From a virus, in IMG/VR virus record IMGVR_UViG_3300021180_000146, positions 1-33,513 of that record: 33,513 nucleotides of DNA, one strand, 5' to 3'. Positions 5,347 through 14,946 of this stretch are shown piece by piece (position 1 is the stretch's first letter; each line of letters starts with the position of its first letter). The notes under the pieces are model-generated. The model made no database searches. It worked only from the letters and a program-made list of their open reading frames with translations, and had not been told where the DNA came from. A program made the translations under genes and the position numbers.

Positions 5347-8300
5347 TGGCTTCCAATCTGGGATATAAGATGCTGCCTTATACCCTCATAGGCCTTGGCC
5401 TTCACCTGCTCAGGCTTATTGTACCCTGCAGCCAGGTCTTTTGCGGCATTTTCCAGAATGTCATCCACTGGACCGCGTACGGCGCTCAGCTTGTTATAGG
5501 CTTCCATGGCGCGGGTCGCCTGCTCAGCGATTTTGGCATTTTCATCTACCTTGATCGACTGGCCTTCTACTTTCGCGAGCTGGGCTGCTTTGCCCTTGGT
5601 CGCTACAGCGCCAAACGTACGGCGCTCCTTGGCAATCTGCTGCTTAATGTAGGAAGAAATATCGGCTTTGTCTAGCGCCAGAGAGTGGATTTCCTGATTC
5701 GCGCCGAACAAACCACCTTGCTCCACAGTCTTATTGCCGCTATTTTTAACGAACCGGGAAAGCTCGGCTACGGTGTCATTGTTGACTCTGCGGCCTTTGG
5801 CTTCCTGCTTATCGATCAGCTTAAGAATAGCTTCCTGCTGGGCTGGATCGTCCGTCGCTGCGCCGATGGCCACCCCGCGTGACTCGCTGATGTCTCCGGA
5901 CTCGATCTTATTAAGAATCGAGTCATCCAATCGCGCCAGCGCGATGCCGTCCTGCACCTTGGCTTGTCCCAAAGGAAGATCGCGCGCCTGGGCGTCGGCT
6001 ACCGATTTGATGTTTGCCTGTTTGAAGAATCGGGCCGCGTCGACGCCGGTTCCATGGCCTTCGGAAATATTTACCTCTGCGCCGATCGCGCGGGCCTCTT
6101 CCGCGCTGCCTGCCTTGATTTTCATGATGGGGACGGCAGGTTCTCCAGTGCGCCGCGCCAACTCAAAACGGTGATGGCCATTGACCACATACGTTTTCTT
6201 GTCGGCTGGGTCTTCCCATGTGAGCAGGACACCGGCCTTGTTGGGGTCATATTTCTTGCTGTCTTTGAGCGCGTTGGTTACGCCTGATTCATCAACTCCG
6301 CTCTTGTATTGGAAACGGCTGGGGTCGGTGCGCAGTTCTTTTGTATCCACCATGGCCAGCTCTCCCGGATTGACGCGAGAGACGGCTGTAGTCTTGATCT
6401 CCGGCGGGCGCGGTGGCTTCGGGGTAGGCGCGGGCAGATTCTCTGCTGTCGCTTGGTCCGGCTGCATCCATGGCGAACCGCTGGCCCTCGTAATCTCGTA
6501 ATCTATGCCCTGCTGAATCTTCTCTCGCTCTGCTGGATCGGCAGTCCGCACCAATTCATTCCGCAATTCGCTGATGCGAGCTGCAGTGTGTGACGTGGGA
6601 TCAAGCTTCGCCACCAAGGGCCTGTCGTCTCCACCTTCCTGCACCTGTCGAATGGTTGGGGCGGCTGTCTGCTCTGGAGTTTTCGGCTGTGCCGGCGGGG
6701 CGTCCATTTCCACTTGCGGACGTCGCATCGGAACCACGGACGGATTGTCTCCGGCGCGCAGTTGTAGTTTCCCTTGCGGCGGCGTTGGGGCCTCTGGCTC
6801 AGCCGCGCTGGTCAAGAATTGGACACGGCCTGTTTCAGGATCAACACGGCGAGCCGCGCGAAATACTCCCCCATTATCGGCGGTTGCGGTCAGCGGAGAT
6901 TCACCCAAAGGAACCGGCCTTGCTGGTGGCGTAGTTCCTTGGGGCAGTAGCAGTCCCATGCGTTGCGCTCTGGTGGTAGCCGCTATTGGTGGCGGAACCG
7001 CCGTTACGGGGCTTGCGCCTGGCTGTGGCGTAATGATCGGGGCTTTATTGAGCGCTCCGCGAATCATCGGCGCGACTTTTGCAGGCGGTGGAAGGATTTC
7101 AGGCGTATCAAGCTTATTCCCAAAATTCACCGCGCGAGCTGCACCGGTTCTAAATGGTGTACTGTTGACGACTTTTCCAGCCATCTTGAAGGGTGAATTC
7201 CAGACATCCATTCCGTCAAAAAATCCCTTGTTTTCGTGCTGAGCAAGCCTCCTGAGTATTCCAGTCCGAGCGCTGATCAAGTTCGACGCGCGGTCATTAA
7301 GTGGCGCCGCTTCTGGGACTTCATTATTGACGGCATCTTTTATGCCGCTATAGATACTCTGCATGGCGGCTGCTGCGCTGGCTTCTACCGGATCGGTGGA
7401 TTTGAATGCTCCCAGATCAGAGGCTACCTTGCCGATTTCTTTCTTGAGATTGTTCATCTCGAACGGCGTTCCCTTTGTTGGTCCATACTCCGTATGCAGA
7501 GCCTCGCGGAGATTTTCAAGGCGCGTGATCATGGCCTGATTGCCGGTTTTTCGCGCCGCGGTGACTGCCTCATCAATCCCGCTGTCGATGATGGGCGCGG
7601 TGTCAATAACAGCATTGGCGTTGGGGTGGTTCTGCAGGACTGAATCGGTTGCTTTCGACACCTGGGCAATTCTGGCTTCTGTCTTTTCCGCCAATCCCTT
7701 AGTGGTTCCAGCGACGATGCCCTCATCTGCAATGCCGCTGGCCGGCTGGCGCTCAAACTGCATATCGGTGAGAGTTTTTCCCAGAGGCTTACGGATAAGA
7801 GGCTTAACGATGGACTGAGCTACTTTAGACCTGGCATCGTTAAAAGAGTCAACCGCGTTGGAAGCTGTGTTTACAACTGCCCTGCTCATTCCAGGAACGC
7901 GCGGGACGACGTATTTAAGTCCTGATTCAATCGCCTTAGGAGCAAGCAAATTAACGGCGAGTCCTCCTGCGCCTTCCAGTGGATCCTTGCCGATTTCTTC
8001 CCCTGTTTGTCCGGCGAATGGGCCGATTCCGGGAATTGATCCTGCAGCCCTGTGGCCCAAGCTCTCTATGCCGGTGGTCTGGTCAGCCTTTTTCTGCTCT
8101 GCGAGCATTGGATTGCCGATGAGTCGATTAATTCCAAGGCTGAGCCCTCCGCCATGTTGCACCGCTGCAACTTCATCTGGAGTTTCCGCTGGATCGGTGA
8201 CGGCGTGATAGACCTGGCCGGGAAGAGCCAGCAGGCCTTTAGCTTTAGCGATAGCGCCTTTTCCGATTCGCGCTACACCTTCATAAGGTGTGCCTACGGT

Positions 8301-8600
8301 GGGATCGGGTTGCTGATTCGACGGTCCAAGCTTGTAACCGTTCTTCAGGGCCTCCGCTACCTGATCATTGGGCAGCAGGCCATCTTGCCCGTTGGGGTCA
8401 GTGACGTGTACCCCGGCCTTGCCGCCCTGCTGAAGCACTTTCTGGTAGTGCTCTGGAGATACGCCGATGGAGTATTGCTGGCTCTTTACCGCGTCGGCCA
8501 GTTGCTCCACAGGAATGCTTCCGGGCGTACCTGTGCTGTCAGTCACGAAGACACTATTACCATCAGCGGAGAATGCCGGAATTAGATTAGGGCTGCTCAT
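5343..8600 (-). CDS. Large virion-associated protein with ParB-like domain (1085 aa)
   Basis: Residues 17-49 and 62-92 are two copies of a short repeat (VTD-x-G-x-x-G-x-(I/L)-P-x-(E/D)-Q, then A(D/E)A(V/L)K). A Gly/Ala-rich segment (about 110-240) contains weakly amphipathic helices, then a helical region and a long Pro-rich linker (about 520-745). Residues about 750-860 form a ParB/sulfiredoxin-like domain with VVNGHHRFELAR at 805-816. The C-terminal 220 residues are helical. ParB-like domains in large phage proteins are known from polyvalent proteins, proposed to be ejected with DNA. Its place at the end of the structural operon after two internal-protein-like genes fits an ejection protein. 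Start ATG 8600 abuts the previous stop. Confidence 0.85.
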   Translation of the reverse strand: MSSPNLIPAFSADGNSVFVTDSTGTPGSIPVEQLADAVKSQQYSIGVSPEHYQKVLQQGGKAGVHVTDPNGQDGLLPNDQVAEALKNGYKLGPSNQQPDPTVGTPYEGVARIGKGAIAKAKGLLALPGQVYHAVTDPAETPDEVAAVQHGGGLSLGINRLIGNPMLAEQKKADQTTGIESLGHRAAGSIPGIGPFAGQTGEEIGKDPLEGAGGLAVNLLAPKAIESGLKYVVPRVPGMSRAVVNTASNAVDSFNDARSKVAQSIVKPLIRKPLGKTLTDMQFERQPASGIADEGIVAGTTKGLAEKTEARIAQVSKATDSVLQNHPNANAVIDTAPIIDSGIDEAVTAARKTGNQAMITRLENLREALHTEYGPTKGTPFEMNNLKKEIGKVASDLGAFKSTDPVEASAAAAMQSIYSGIKDAVNNEVPEAAPLNDRASNLISARTGILRRLAQHENKGFFDGMDVWNSPFKMAGKVVNSTPFRTGAARAVNFGNKLDTPEILPPPAKVAPMIRGALNKAPIITPQPGASPVTAVPPPIAATTRAQRMGLLLPQGTTPPARPVPLGESPLTATADNGGVFRAARRVDPETGRVQFLTSAAEPEAPTPPQGKLQLRAGDNPSVVPMRRPQVEMDAPPAQPKTPEQTAAPTIRQVQEGGDDRPLVAKLDPTSHTAARISELRNELVRTADPAEREKIQQGIDYEITRASGSPWMQPDQATAENLPAPTPKPPRPPEIKTTAVSRVNPGELAMVDTKELRTDPSRFQYKSGVDESGVTNALKDSKKYDPNKAGVLLTWEDPADKKTYVVNGHHRFELARRTGEPAVPIMKIKAGSAEEARAIGAEVNISEGHGTGVDAARFFKQANIKSVADAQARDLPLGQAKVQDGIALARLDDSILNKIESGDISESRGVAIGAATDDPAQQEAILKLIDKQEAKGRRVNNDTVAELSRFVKNSGNKTVEQGGLFGANQEIHSLALDKADISSYIKQQIAKERRTFGAVATKGKAAQLAKVEGQSIKVDENAKIAEQATRAMEAYNKLSAVRGPVDDILENAAKDLAAGYNKPEQVKAKAYEGIRQHLISQIGSQ

Positions 8601-10361
8601 TTATTGTGAGAGTGGAACAAATTTGAATTGCGGTTTCACTGGATGCGGCGGGTTATTGTTATTGTCGCCTTCGGTGCTCCGGCGGGCGTTTTTGTCCACC
8701 TTGGGAACGCCTTTCATCTCGCGGTCAATATCAGCGATTGCCGCATCGATTTGCTTGTTCGCATATTTAGAATCGGGCGTGGCTGCTCCGGGCAAGGTCT
8801 TTACAATCGCCCTGATTCTCGCGTCCGAGTTTCCACTGGCCTGCAATAGGCTGCGCAATCCCTGAATCTGTTCACGCGCATTCAGGACAGAGATAACATA
8901 GTCTCTTTCGTCATCGTTAAGTTTTTCTGCGGCTGGGCTCTGCGAAAATTCAAGGGCGGTGCTGGTAGGGTCGGCGAGTACAGCAGAAATGATTCCTCTG
9001 TGAATTATGCCTCCATCCAAAACTTTAGTGTGGTCTTTGACGTTCTCCATTGACTGACGGATGTTTTCAGCGTTCGCTTCCTTGGCCATAGACGGCAAGC
9101 CGCCCTGAGTGGCGAGAACCCATGTTCCTCCATCTTTTTTATTGGCCTGGGCGAGTTCGCCGCGTGTCATTACCTGAAGCGTTCTAGTTTTCGTGTTGAT
9201 CACGTTGTAGGGAGTATCTTCAAAGCCCTGATTTCTGGTCGCTGCTCCAGCGGCCGCTTCCTGCATCTTGATCTGCTGAACAGATTTTCCCCATGCCGCA
9301 TTTGCCTTTTTGTATTCCGCGTCTTTCTCTCCCTGCGGATACTGCGCCGGGACAGGTGGCCGTCCGACCTGGGCCACGGCTTCAGCAGACACGCCCTGCA
9401 ACTTCTCTTCCTGCTGGCGCGCTGTAAGGTCTTCGCGCTCATCGTCTGAAATGGTTCCATTGGTAAGCTTGGTTTCGAGCGCTCTACGTTGCGTCTTGTC
9501 CTGCTGAGCTGTATCTGGTTTATTGTCGGCGATGTCCTGCTGCTCTTTCAGGCGCTGATTGTGGGCTGCTACCGCGCTATCTCCGAGCGTCTTTAATTCG
9601 GGTGGCATGTTCGGCGCGCCAATCGCGTATTCATTGCCTTGGCCATCAGTGATGCTTACCGGAATGCCCTGATCGAAATTGACCTTTGGAGGCCGTGGCA
9701 GTGGATGTCTCAGAGAATTTGCTTTCGCTTCTTCCTGATCTGTGAGCGCTGCCTGTTGGCGCAATTTCGAGCCCATCATGCGGGTATTGTTATCGCTGGC
9801 AGTCCGCAGTTTCTGATTGAGCATGCTTCCCGGAACCATCGCCATCACGCCAGGCGCTAAAGTGCTTGCGCCGATGTCCAAACCTTTGAGCAGACCTCCC
9901 CAAAAGTGATGCTTCTGCGAGATTTTATTTTCCGCGTCGGAAAACAGATTAGGCCGCTGCATGGGTTTTACCCCGTTGCTGGTCGGCGCCATCAATGAAG
10001 ACTCTAAATCGTCCGATGCCGGCCGCTTCATCGGAATGATGCTGCTGTCACCGGTAGGCGCTGTCAGTGAAGACTCGAGACTGTCTCCATCTTCGCTGGG
10101 CGCAGCCGTGGATGGGCGCATTGGTTTTGGCGGCGGGTTATCGACTGGCGTTCCTGCATCAGCCAGAGGAATTTGCTTTAGCCGCGGTTGAATGGGAAGT
10201 ACAGAGGCAGGGGTAGCGTCTGCCTGCTGGTCATCATCCTGCGGTCTGGCAAGGCTCAAGAGTTGCTGCTGGACCGCGAGCTGCGCTGGATGAAGTCCAA
10301 GCTGCTCTAAGAGGTCTTCCTGTTTCTCTTGTGTGCTATCGTCCTGTGGATCGTCTGCCAT
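8601..10361 (-). CDS. Putative internal/ejection virion protein (586 aa)
   Basis: A 586-aa acidic, Gln/Asp/Pro-rich protein. The N-terminal 140 residues are low complexity and contain the twice-used module (D)SLESS-L-x-APT...PM-(K/Q)-RP, at about 93-112 and 118-135. Residues about 150-190 form a Gly-rich, weakly hydrophobic segment (GGLLKGLDIGASTLAPGVMA), and most of the rest is predicted coiled or helical with many Gln and Lys. No enzyme motif seen. Position between small virion proteins and the ParB-domain protein suggests a podovirus internal protein delivered with DNA. This is inferred from order and composition, not homology. Confidence 0.78.
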   Translation of the reverse strand: MADDPQDDSTQEKQEDLLEQLGLHPAQLAVQQQLLSLARPQDDDQQADATPASVLPIQPRLKQIPLADAGTPVDNPPPKPMRPSTAAPSEDGDSLESSLTAPTGDSSIIPMKRPASDDLESSLMAPTSNGVKPMQRPNLFSDAENKISQKHHFWGGLLKGLDIGASTLAPGVMAMVPGSMLNQKLRTASDNNTRMMGSKLRQQAALTDQEEAKANSLRHPLPRPPKVNFDQGIPVSITDGQGNEYAIGAPNMPPELKTLGDSAVAAHNQRLKEQQDIADNKPDTAQQDKTQRRALETKLTNGTISDDEREDLTARQQEEKLQGVSAEAVAQVGRPPVPAQYPQGEKDAEYKKANAAWGKSVQQIKMQEAAAGAATRNQGFEDTPYNVINTKTRTLQVMTRGELAQANKKDGGTWVLATQGGLPSMAKEANAENIRQSMENVKDHTKVLDGGIIHRGIISAVLADPTSTALEFSQSPAAEKLNDDERDYVISVLNAREQIQGLRSLLQASGNSDARIRAIVKTLPGAATPDSKYANKQIDAAIADIDREMKGVPKVDKNARRSTEGDNNNNPPHPVKPQFKFVPLSQ

Positions 10362-10381
10362 GGTTTTTATCCAATGCTTTC

Positions 10382-10966
10382 TTATGCAAAGAATCCGGCA
10401 TCAGCGGCACCACTGAGTAACGTACCTGCACCCTGTGCGCCCTGGCTGAACGTGCTTATCAGTTTCATGAAGTTCTGCAGCCAACCGCTCTGGCCAGCAT
10501 TGATTTCTGTATTCACGTCCTGATCGCCCAGGCCCATTGATGCCAGTAGTTCATTTTGGCTCTGGCCTTCCAGTCCTGCCATACCTGCAAGTCCGGCTTG
10601 CTGCTGGGTCTGTTTCAGCTTCGCGTTTTCGCCTTGTATGTTGACGGCATTTTCTGAGTTCTGCCGCATGCCTTCCCGCGCTGCTTCATCGCCAGCAGCT
10701 TGGAAGCTTCCGGAGTTATGGGTACGAGCAGCTTCTAAATCGCCCGCGCCCACTGCGCCCGATACAGCGCCTCCAGTGGATTGCTGTGAGGCAGTGTTCA
10801 TAGCGGCCAGATCGTTAGCCCCAAAGCCCTGCGGGTTCGTAGCTTCGCCCTCGTAAAGCGGGAATAGCGTATTGAACAGCGTGTTGGTGTTATTTTCCGC
10901 TGTGTTGGCTACGCCCTGCGATTGATTAAAGAGCTGATTGGCTTGATTGTTTGGGCCTCTGGCCAT
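10382..10966 (-). CDS. Putative internal virion protein, Asn/Gln/Gly/Ala-rich (194 aa)
   Basis: A 194-aa protein with almost no charged clusters, rich in Asn, Gln, Gly and Ala (starting MARGPNNQANQLFNQSQGVA). A helical Gln-rich core spans about 75-135, and a weakly hydrophobic Gly/Ala-rich C-terminus ends GAGTLLSGAADAGFFA. This composition is typical of small podovirus ejection proteins (compare T7 gp14 or P22 gp7 in general character). It lies three bases downstream of the GNAT-like gene. The functional label is inferred. Confidence 0.72.
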   Translation of the reverse strand: MARGPNNQANQLFNQSQGVANTAENNTNTLFNTLFPLYEGEATNPQGFGANDLAAMNTASQQSTGGAVSGAVGAGDLEAARTHNSGSFQAAGDEAAREGMRQNSENAVNIQGENAKLKQTQQQAGLAGMAGLEGQSQNELLASMGLGDQDVNTEINAGQSGWLQNFMKLISTFSQGAQGAGTLLSGAADAGFFA

Positions 10967-10969
10967 GGC

Positions 10970-11365
10970 TTAGACCTTTCTCCAAAAGTCGGTCCACTCT
11001 GGTTTCTTCCACCCTAATAACCGCATCATCCGGCGACCGAAAGATTTAACGAGCTGGGGAGGACACCAAAAATGACCATCCTCGATTCCCTTTTCCTTCA
11101 ACTCCTGACGCATCGCCTCGTGCAATTGCTTCAATGCCGCAAACCTGACAGCGGGCGTGTCCCACGTGTGATCTACGAAGCCATAGAGTTCCACAGTGAT
11201 CCGCGCCGCCACTCCCATGCGAGCAGTGTTGTTTTCGTCTGTAACTACCTTTTTGGCGATTATGTTGTTACTGTCAAGCTCCGGTAGTTCATAGTCGAAA
11301 CCCTGAGCCTCAAAAATCTTGCGTATCTGCTCGATGTCCCCATTTTCCAAGCGCCTGATGTTCAC
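10970..11365 (-). CDS. GNAT-like acetyltransferase-fold protein (131 aa)
   Basis: A 131-aa protein starting MNIRRLENGDIEQIRKIFEA, the usual first strand and helix of the GNAT fold, followed by strands with MGVAARITVELYGFVD, a helix with FAALKQLHEAMRQELKEKG and a C-terminal WKKPEWTDFWRKV. The acetyl-CoA pyrophosphate loop (Q/R-x-x-G-x-G/A) is not obvious; its place is taken by DTPAVRFAAL. It may therefore bind without catalysis or be divergent. Similar small GNAT proteins sit among structural genes of podoviruses. Its start abuts the stop of the preceding gene. Confidence 0.7.
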   Translation of the reverse strand: MNIRRLENGDIEQIRKIFEAQGFDYELPELDSNNIIAKKVVTDENNTARMGVAARITVELYGFVDHTWDTPAVRFAALKQLHEAMRQELKEKGIEDGHFWCPPQLVKSFGRRMMRLLGWKKPEWTDFWRKV

Positions 11366-11929
11366 TTATGCGCCTTTGTTCTGCGGCCTGTTCGGTACGA
11401 ATCCGAATCCCGCGCCAGTTCGCGGGTTGACGTTGGTTTCAGTTCCGCTGCCCGCGCCTGGGTTGCCGGCAGTGGCAAGAAATCCACCTCCTGCATCAAC
11501 CGGGCCGCTGGCAAATACCGGGGATGATGGTGAGCTTGTCGAATACGCGCTATAGCCGCGAAGGAAAACGTTTCCTGAACCTACCGGGATGCGCGCATTC
11601 TTTGAAGGCCCCATGGGGAAGGTCTTCGTTGTGGCGGGCAAGAAATTCTGATCGGTCGAATATTCACAGAAATATTCAATCCCGCGCGTTACTGGATTGT
11701 TGTCAACGATAGCGACATCCACAAAGCCGCTGCCGATCGCCACCGGCGTAATAGAGCTGATCTGCGGTGGCGCTGGTACTGGAGCATTCGGGTTGCCGTT
11801 AACCTGCTGTGAGAGGTTCGCAATAGCCTGCTGCATGTCCGCAAAGGCTTCGTAAAACTGTGCTGGCGTGGCCTGCCCGCTCCTAATCGCGGGTAAATTC
11901 CTGACGTTTGGGATTGGCGGTGTTGGCAT
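11366..11929 (-). CDS. Tail-associated protein with fibronectin-III-like domain (187 aa)
   Basis: The ATG at 11929 shares its A with the TAA stop of the tail hub gene (TAATG), which decides the start over an ATG 51 bases upstream. The first 60 residues are helical and Pro-rich (QFYEAFADMQQAIANLSQQV). Residues about 62-140 form a beta-sandwich resembling a fibronectin type III domain (ISSITPVAIGSGFVDVAIVD, then RGIEYFCEYSTDQNF). The tail is Gly/Pro/Asn-rich. Coupled to the tail hub gene, it is probably a minor tail or adhesion protein. The fold call rests on pattern only. Confidence 0.7.
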   Translation of the reverse strand: MPTPPIPNVRNLPAIRSGQATPAQFYEAFADMQQAIANLSQQVNGNPNAPVPAPPQISSITPVAIGSGFVDVAIVDNNPVTRGIEYFCEYSTDQNFLPATTKTFPMGPSKNARIPVGSGNVFLRGYSAYSTSSPSSPVFASGPVDAGGGFLATAGNPGAGSGTETNVNPRTGAGFGFVPNRPQNKGA

Positions 11930-14900
11930 TATCTTGGTCCTGCGACTGGCTGATAAGACTCTTCTTTCATCGTGATACAAAGGCGCTGAATGCTAAATTT
12001 CACATCTGTCTGCCCGGCGAGCGGAGTCACGGCGAACCTGAAGGCGCAACGTTCACCGCTGAATTGCAGGGTGCGCTCGATGTCGAATGTCAAAGTGCTT
12101 GTTAGCTGCTGGCCTCTCAGCCCGCGCAGCGGATTGGTCAATTCGTTCATGAGTGGCGTAATTTGCAGAATTCCCGCGCCTGTCACGCGGGCAGTCAGAT
12201 AGGAATACGAGTGCCGGTGCGATCCCATCTGATACTGCTGTTCCATTTCCGGCGTGATGAAAAAGTAAGTTGTGTAGTACGGGAAAATCTGGCCGAAATC
12301 GTCATCAGTCAGCTTGGCTGGATCAAAGAAATAGGAATTGCCGAATCCGGGCGCAGCACTGGGAGCCTGCCCGTTGCCATCGCCAACACAAAATTCCTTC
12401 ACGTTGCCTGGGCGAACCAATAGAGCGCCGCAGTTGAGAGTGAGATTCCAGCGCGTCCACTTTCTTACCAGATCGGAAGCGATCATTTTTCCGGAGTAAG
12501 AAATATGAATCGGGCCGCTGGTGGAAATCTGGCCTTCGCCGTCCAGCTCGCGATAGTCGAGCACCAAAAGCAGATTGGGGCGCGCGGCAGTACCTTGCGG
12601 AGTTCCGATGTACGTTCTACGGTTTACCGCGTCGTTCACTACCCATGACGTGTTCTGAGTAGCCTTATTGATGCTGTCAAACCAAGTTTGGTACTCCTGC
12701 GAGATTTTCCGCGTCACGCCGCCATCGAAAATGTAGAGCCCAAGTCCGGAAGCTCCAGCAGAAGCGGTCATAAACCAGTTTTCGCCCTCGGTGGGCGGCC
12801 CCATTGAATTGACGCTCATCGCTCCAACGGCTTCAATCTGATCAACCTGCCAGCCGCCTCCCGGTCCACCTGGCTCTGTAAGTCCGTTATCGCGCGTCTG
12901 GTGCATGTTCTCGGTGGTCTGGAAATACATCGTTCCGCGCAAAGAGTTAACGGCCAGAATCGGGTTGGTGTCCTCAGTGGATCCGAGATTTCCGGTTACG
13001 CCGTCGAATGATTCAAAGTCGTTCACATAGGACATCGTGAACTCTGTTTCGCGGTAGGGCTGGGCCGTGAATACAATCATCATCTCGTCAAGGGTGATGG
13101 TCGCTCCGAGATTCAAGCCCGTTTGCTGGATGGTCAGCAGAAGGTCTGCGGGAATTACGGCCGGCGTCTTGAGCGAGAAATCCCCTTTAACGAATCCTCC
13201 AGTTGTGGGGCATGTGTTGATTGGGATTTGTGCTGTTGAGCTGAATCCAAGGCTCGCGCTGGATAATATTGCTTGCACGTTGCCGGTCAGTCCTGCGGCT
13301 GAAGCTGTGGCCTTAAACCAGAAAGTATATTGCGTGTTCGGCGATAGGATTGTCTGATTGAAGCTGTCCTGATAGGCCGATTGCTGGATTTGCCCTAGCG
13401 GAGCGCCCGTTCCGTTTCCTGAAATCTGCCACGCCTTTCCAGGCGTCACATTGATCAGCGTTCCTCCACCGGTGAGAGTCTGCCAGCCGCAAGGATTATT
13501 CGGAGCGCCAGAAAGAATGCCGCCCTCGAATCCCATATTGAGCAGCCTCTGTACGGTGTTGAACTCTCTCCAAGCCCAGAGCCGCGAAGCGTAGAAGAAA
13601 AATCCCAGACAAGGTGTAAGCGTATGGAGCGCAAAAAGGTCGTTTCCTGTGATGTCAATGGCGTCTGCAGCAAAAAGAGTGTTATCGGCGAAGTCCATCA
13701 CGACTGAGGTTGTGGAATTGTCTGGAATGATCGTCGCGATAGCGCCTGATGTAACGTTGGTCGGAATCCAGAAGAAATTTCCACCAAAAGCGCCAGTAAA
13801 GAACAGGATTCGCGCCATGACGTTATCCGGGCCGATGGACATATTTGAAATCTGTACCTGCTTGCCTCCGGCGCTGATCCACGATGAGATAGGGCAAGGC
13901 TTGCTGATATGCCCGCTGCGGAATAAGAACGACATGCAGACCTGATGAGGCCCTGCAGATATCAAGCCACCAACCTGCACGTTGCCGCCTGCCTGAGCTG
14001 CTGCCACTCCAACATTTACGGCCATGGTGAAAACCGTGGGCGAAACGATGGAAGCAATATTCCAGCTCGCTTGGTTTTCAACGGTTCCTCCGACTGCATC
14101 TGTGGATACCTGGCCATTGTTGTAATTGTTGTTGGCGTTGCCGGAGATAGTGACCGAATCAGGCACAAGCTGCAGGCCGTGAGCCGCGCCACAGGTGACG
14201 GTGACAAGATTTGAAATCACGGTCCCGCCGGTTGCCGAAGTTAGTCCTGATGTCTGGGCCGCTACGGTGAAACTTGTAGGCGTTGGGACTGTTTCAATGA
14301 AGTAGGAACCATTGAACCCGTTGCCTGCAGCCACAGCGATATGTACCGGCTGGCCTTGAACAAACCCATGCGGCGCTGTGGTGATACAGGTGTTTACCAG
14401 ACCATTTTGAGAAATCAGCGCAATGGTGAGGGCCGCTGAGCCTGTGATGTTGGTAATAGCTACCGATTTATTCAGGTCGGCTGCGGTAACCGGGAATGCC
14501 GGGCCATCCTGCGACACGCGATCAAGGAATCCATTATTGAGTTGCAGGGGAACGTCTATCCCATGCTCTCCATCGTGGAATGCAATGAACTCTGCGCCGT
14601 CGGCGGTGCAGGAAAATCCATTTACTCCCGGCGCCACGTTTCCAATCTTTGTCCTGATGCCCGGCGCATTGAAAACGTCTTCCTGATAAAGACTGCCGTC
14701 AGAGTAAAGCGATAGAGTGAGCGGGTTTCCGTTGGGCAGAATGAAAGTCTTCGAGTAGACCGTGGTCAGATTTCCGCCGAGCACGTCCGAATACAGCTTA
14801 TGCGTACCCCCGCGAGAGTCAGCCGATCCGGGCAGGAAAATAATGTCCTGATTATCGGGACTGACTCCCTCGGGTATATCTACGGGGCGCAGTTCGGAAT

Positions 14901-14946
14901 TTGTACCGCTGAAAAGACTCAGCGGAACATCGGTTCTTTTTGGCAT
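11929..14946 (-). CDS. Tail hub/stabilisation-type protein with FCCH-like repeats (1005 aa)
   Basis: A 1005-aa beta-rich protein. The N-terminus (PLSLFSGTNSELRPVDIPEG, then DNQDIIFLPGSADSRGG) resembles podovirus tail stabilisation or hub proteins that begin with an NVxF...P...-type strand. Residues about 180-245 and 246-312 are two copies of the small domain found in E1 FCCH and many phage tail proteins (HGF-x2-G-x2-VHI...FNGSYFIETV...TSFTV). Segments rich in Trp and Tyr (about 600-900) suggest a beta-propeller. It sits directly after the adaptor genes, as gp10/gp12-type tail proteins do. Its start abuts the stop of the 123-aa gene. Likely in the tail hub; the exact P22 or T7 equivalent is uncertain. 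Confidence 0.82.
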   Translation of the reverse strand: MPKRTDVPLSLFSGTNSELRPVDIPEGVSPDNQDIIFLPGSADSRGGTHKLYSDVLGGNLTTVYSKTFILPNGNPLTLSLYSDGSLYQEDVFNAPGIRTKIGNVAPGVNGFSCTADGAEFIAFHDGEHGIDVPLQLNNGFLDRVSQDGPAFPVTAADLNKSVAITNITGSAALTIALISQNGLVNTCITTAPHGFVQGQPVHIAVAAGNGFNGSYFIETVPTPTSFTVAAQTSGLTSATGGTVISNLVTVTCGAAHGLQLVPDSVTISGNANNNYNNGQVSTDAVGGTVENQASWNIASIVSPTVFTMAVNVGVAAAQAGGNVQVGGLISAGPHQVCMSFLFRSGHISKPCPISSWISAGGKQVQISNMSIGPDNVMARILFFTGAFGGNFFWIPTNVTSGAIATIIPDNSTTSVVMDFADNTLFAADAIDITGNDLFALHTLTPCLGFFFYASRLWAWREFNTVQRLLNMGFEGGILSGAPNNPCGWQTLTGGGTLINVTPGKAWQISGNGTGAPLGQIQQSAYQDSFNQTILSPNTQYTFWFKATASAAGLTGNVQAILSSASLGFSSTAQIPINTCPTTGGFVKGDFSLKTPAVIPADLLLTIQQTGLNLGATITLDEMMIVFTAQPYRETEFTMSYVNDFESFDGVTGNLGSTEDTNPILAVNSLRGTMYFQTTENMHQTRDNGLTEPGGPGGGWQVDQIEAVGAMSVNSMGPPTEGENWFMTASAGASGLGLYIFDGGVTRKISQEYQTWFDSINKATQNTSWVVNDAVNRRTYIGTPQGTAARPNLLLVLDYRELDGEGQISTSGPIHISYSGKMIASDLVRKWTRWNLTLNCGALLVRPGNVKEFCVGDGNGQAPSAAPGFGNSYFFDPAKLTDDDFGQIFPYYTTYFFITPEMEQQYQMGSHRHSYSYLTARVTGAGILQITPLMNELTNPLRGLRGQQLTSTLTFDIERTLQFSGERCAFRFAVTPLAGQTDVKFSIQRLCITMKEESYQPVAGPR

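Noticed and set aside
6574-7242. Long plus-strand frames opposite the 1085-aa gene, up to 222 codons.
   Set aside because: Compositions rich in Cys, Gly, Ser and Arg follow from the GC-rich opposite strand; no start signals or domain patterns.
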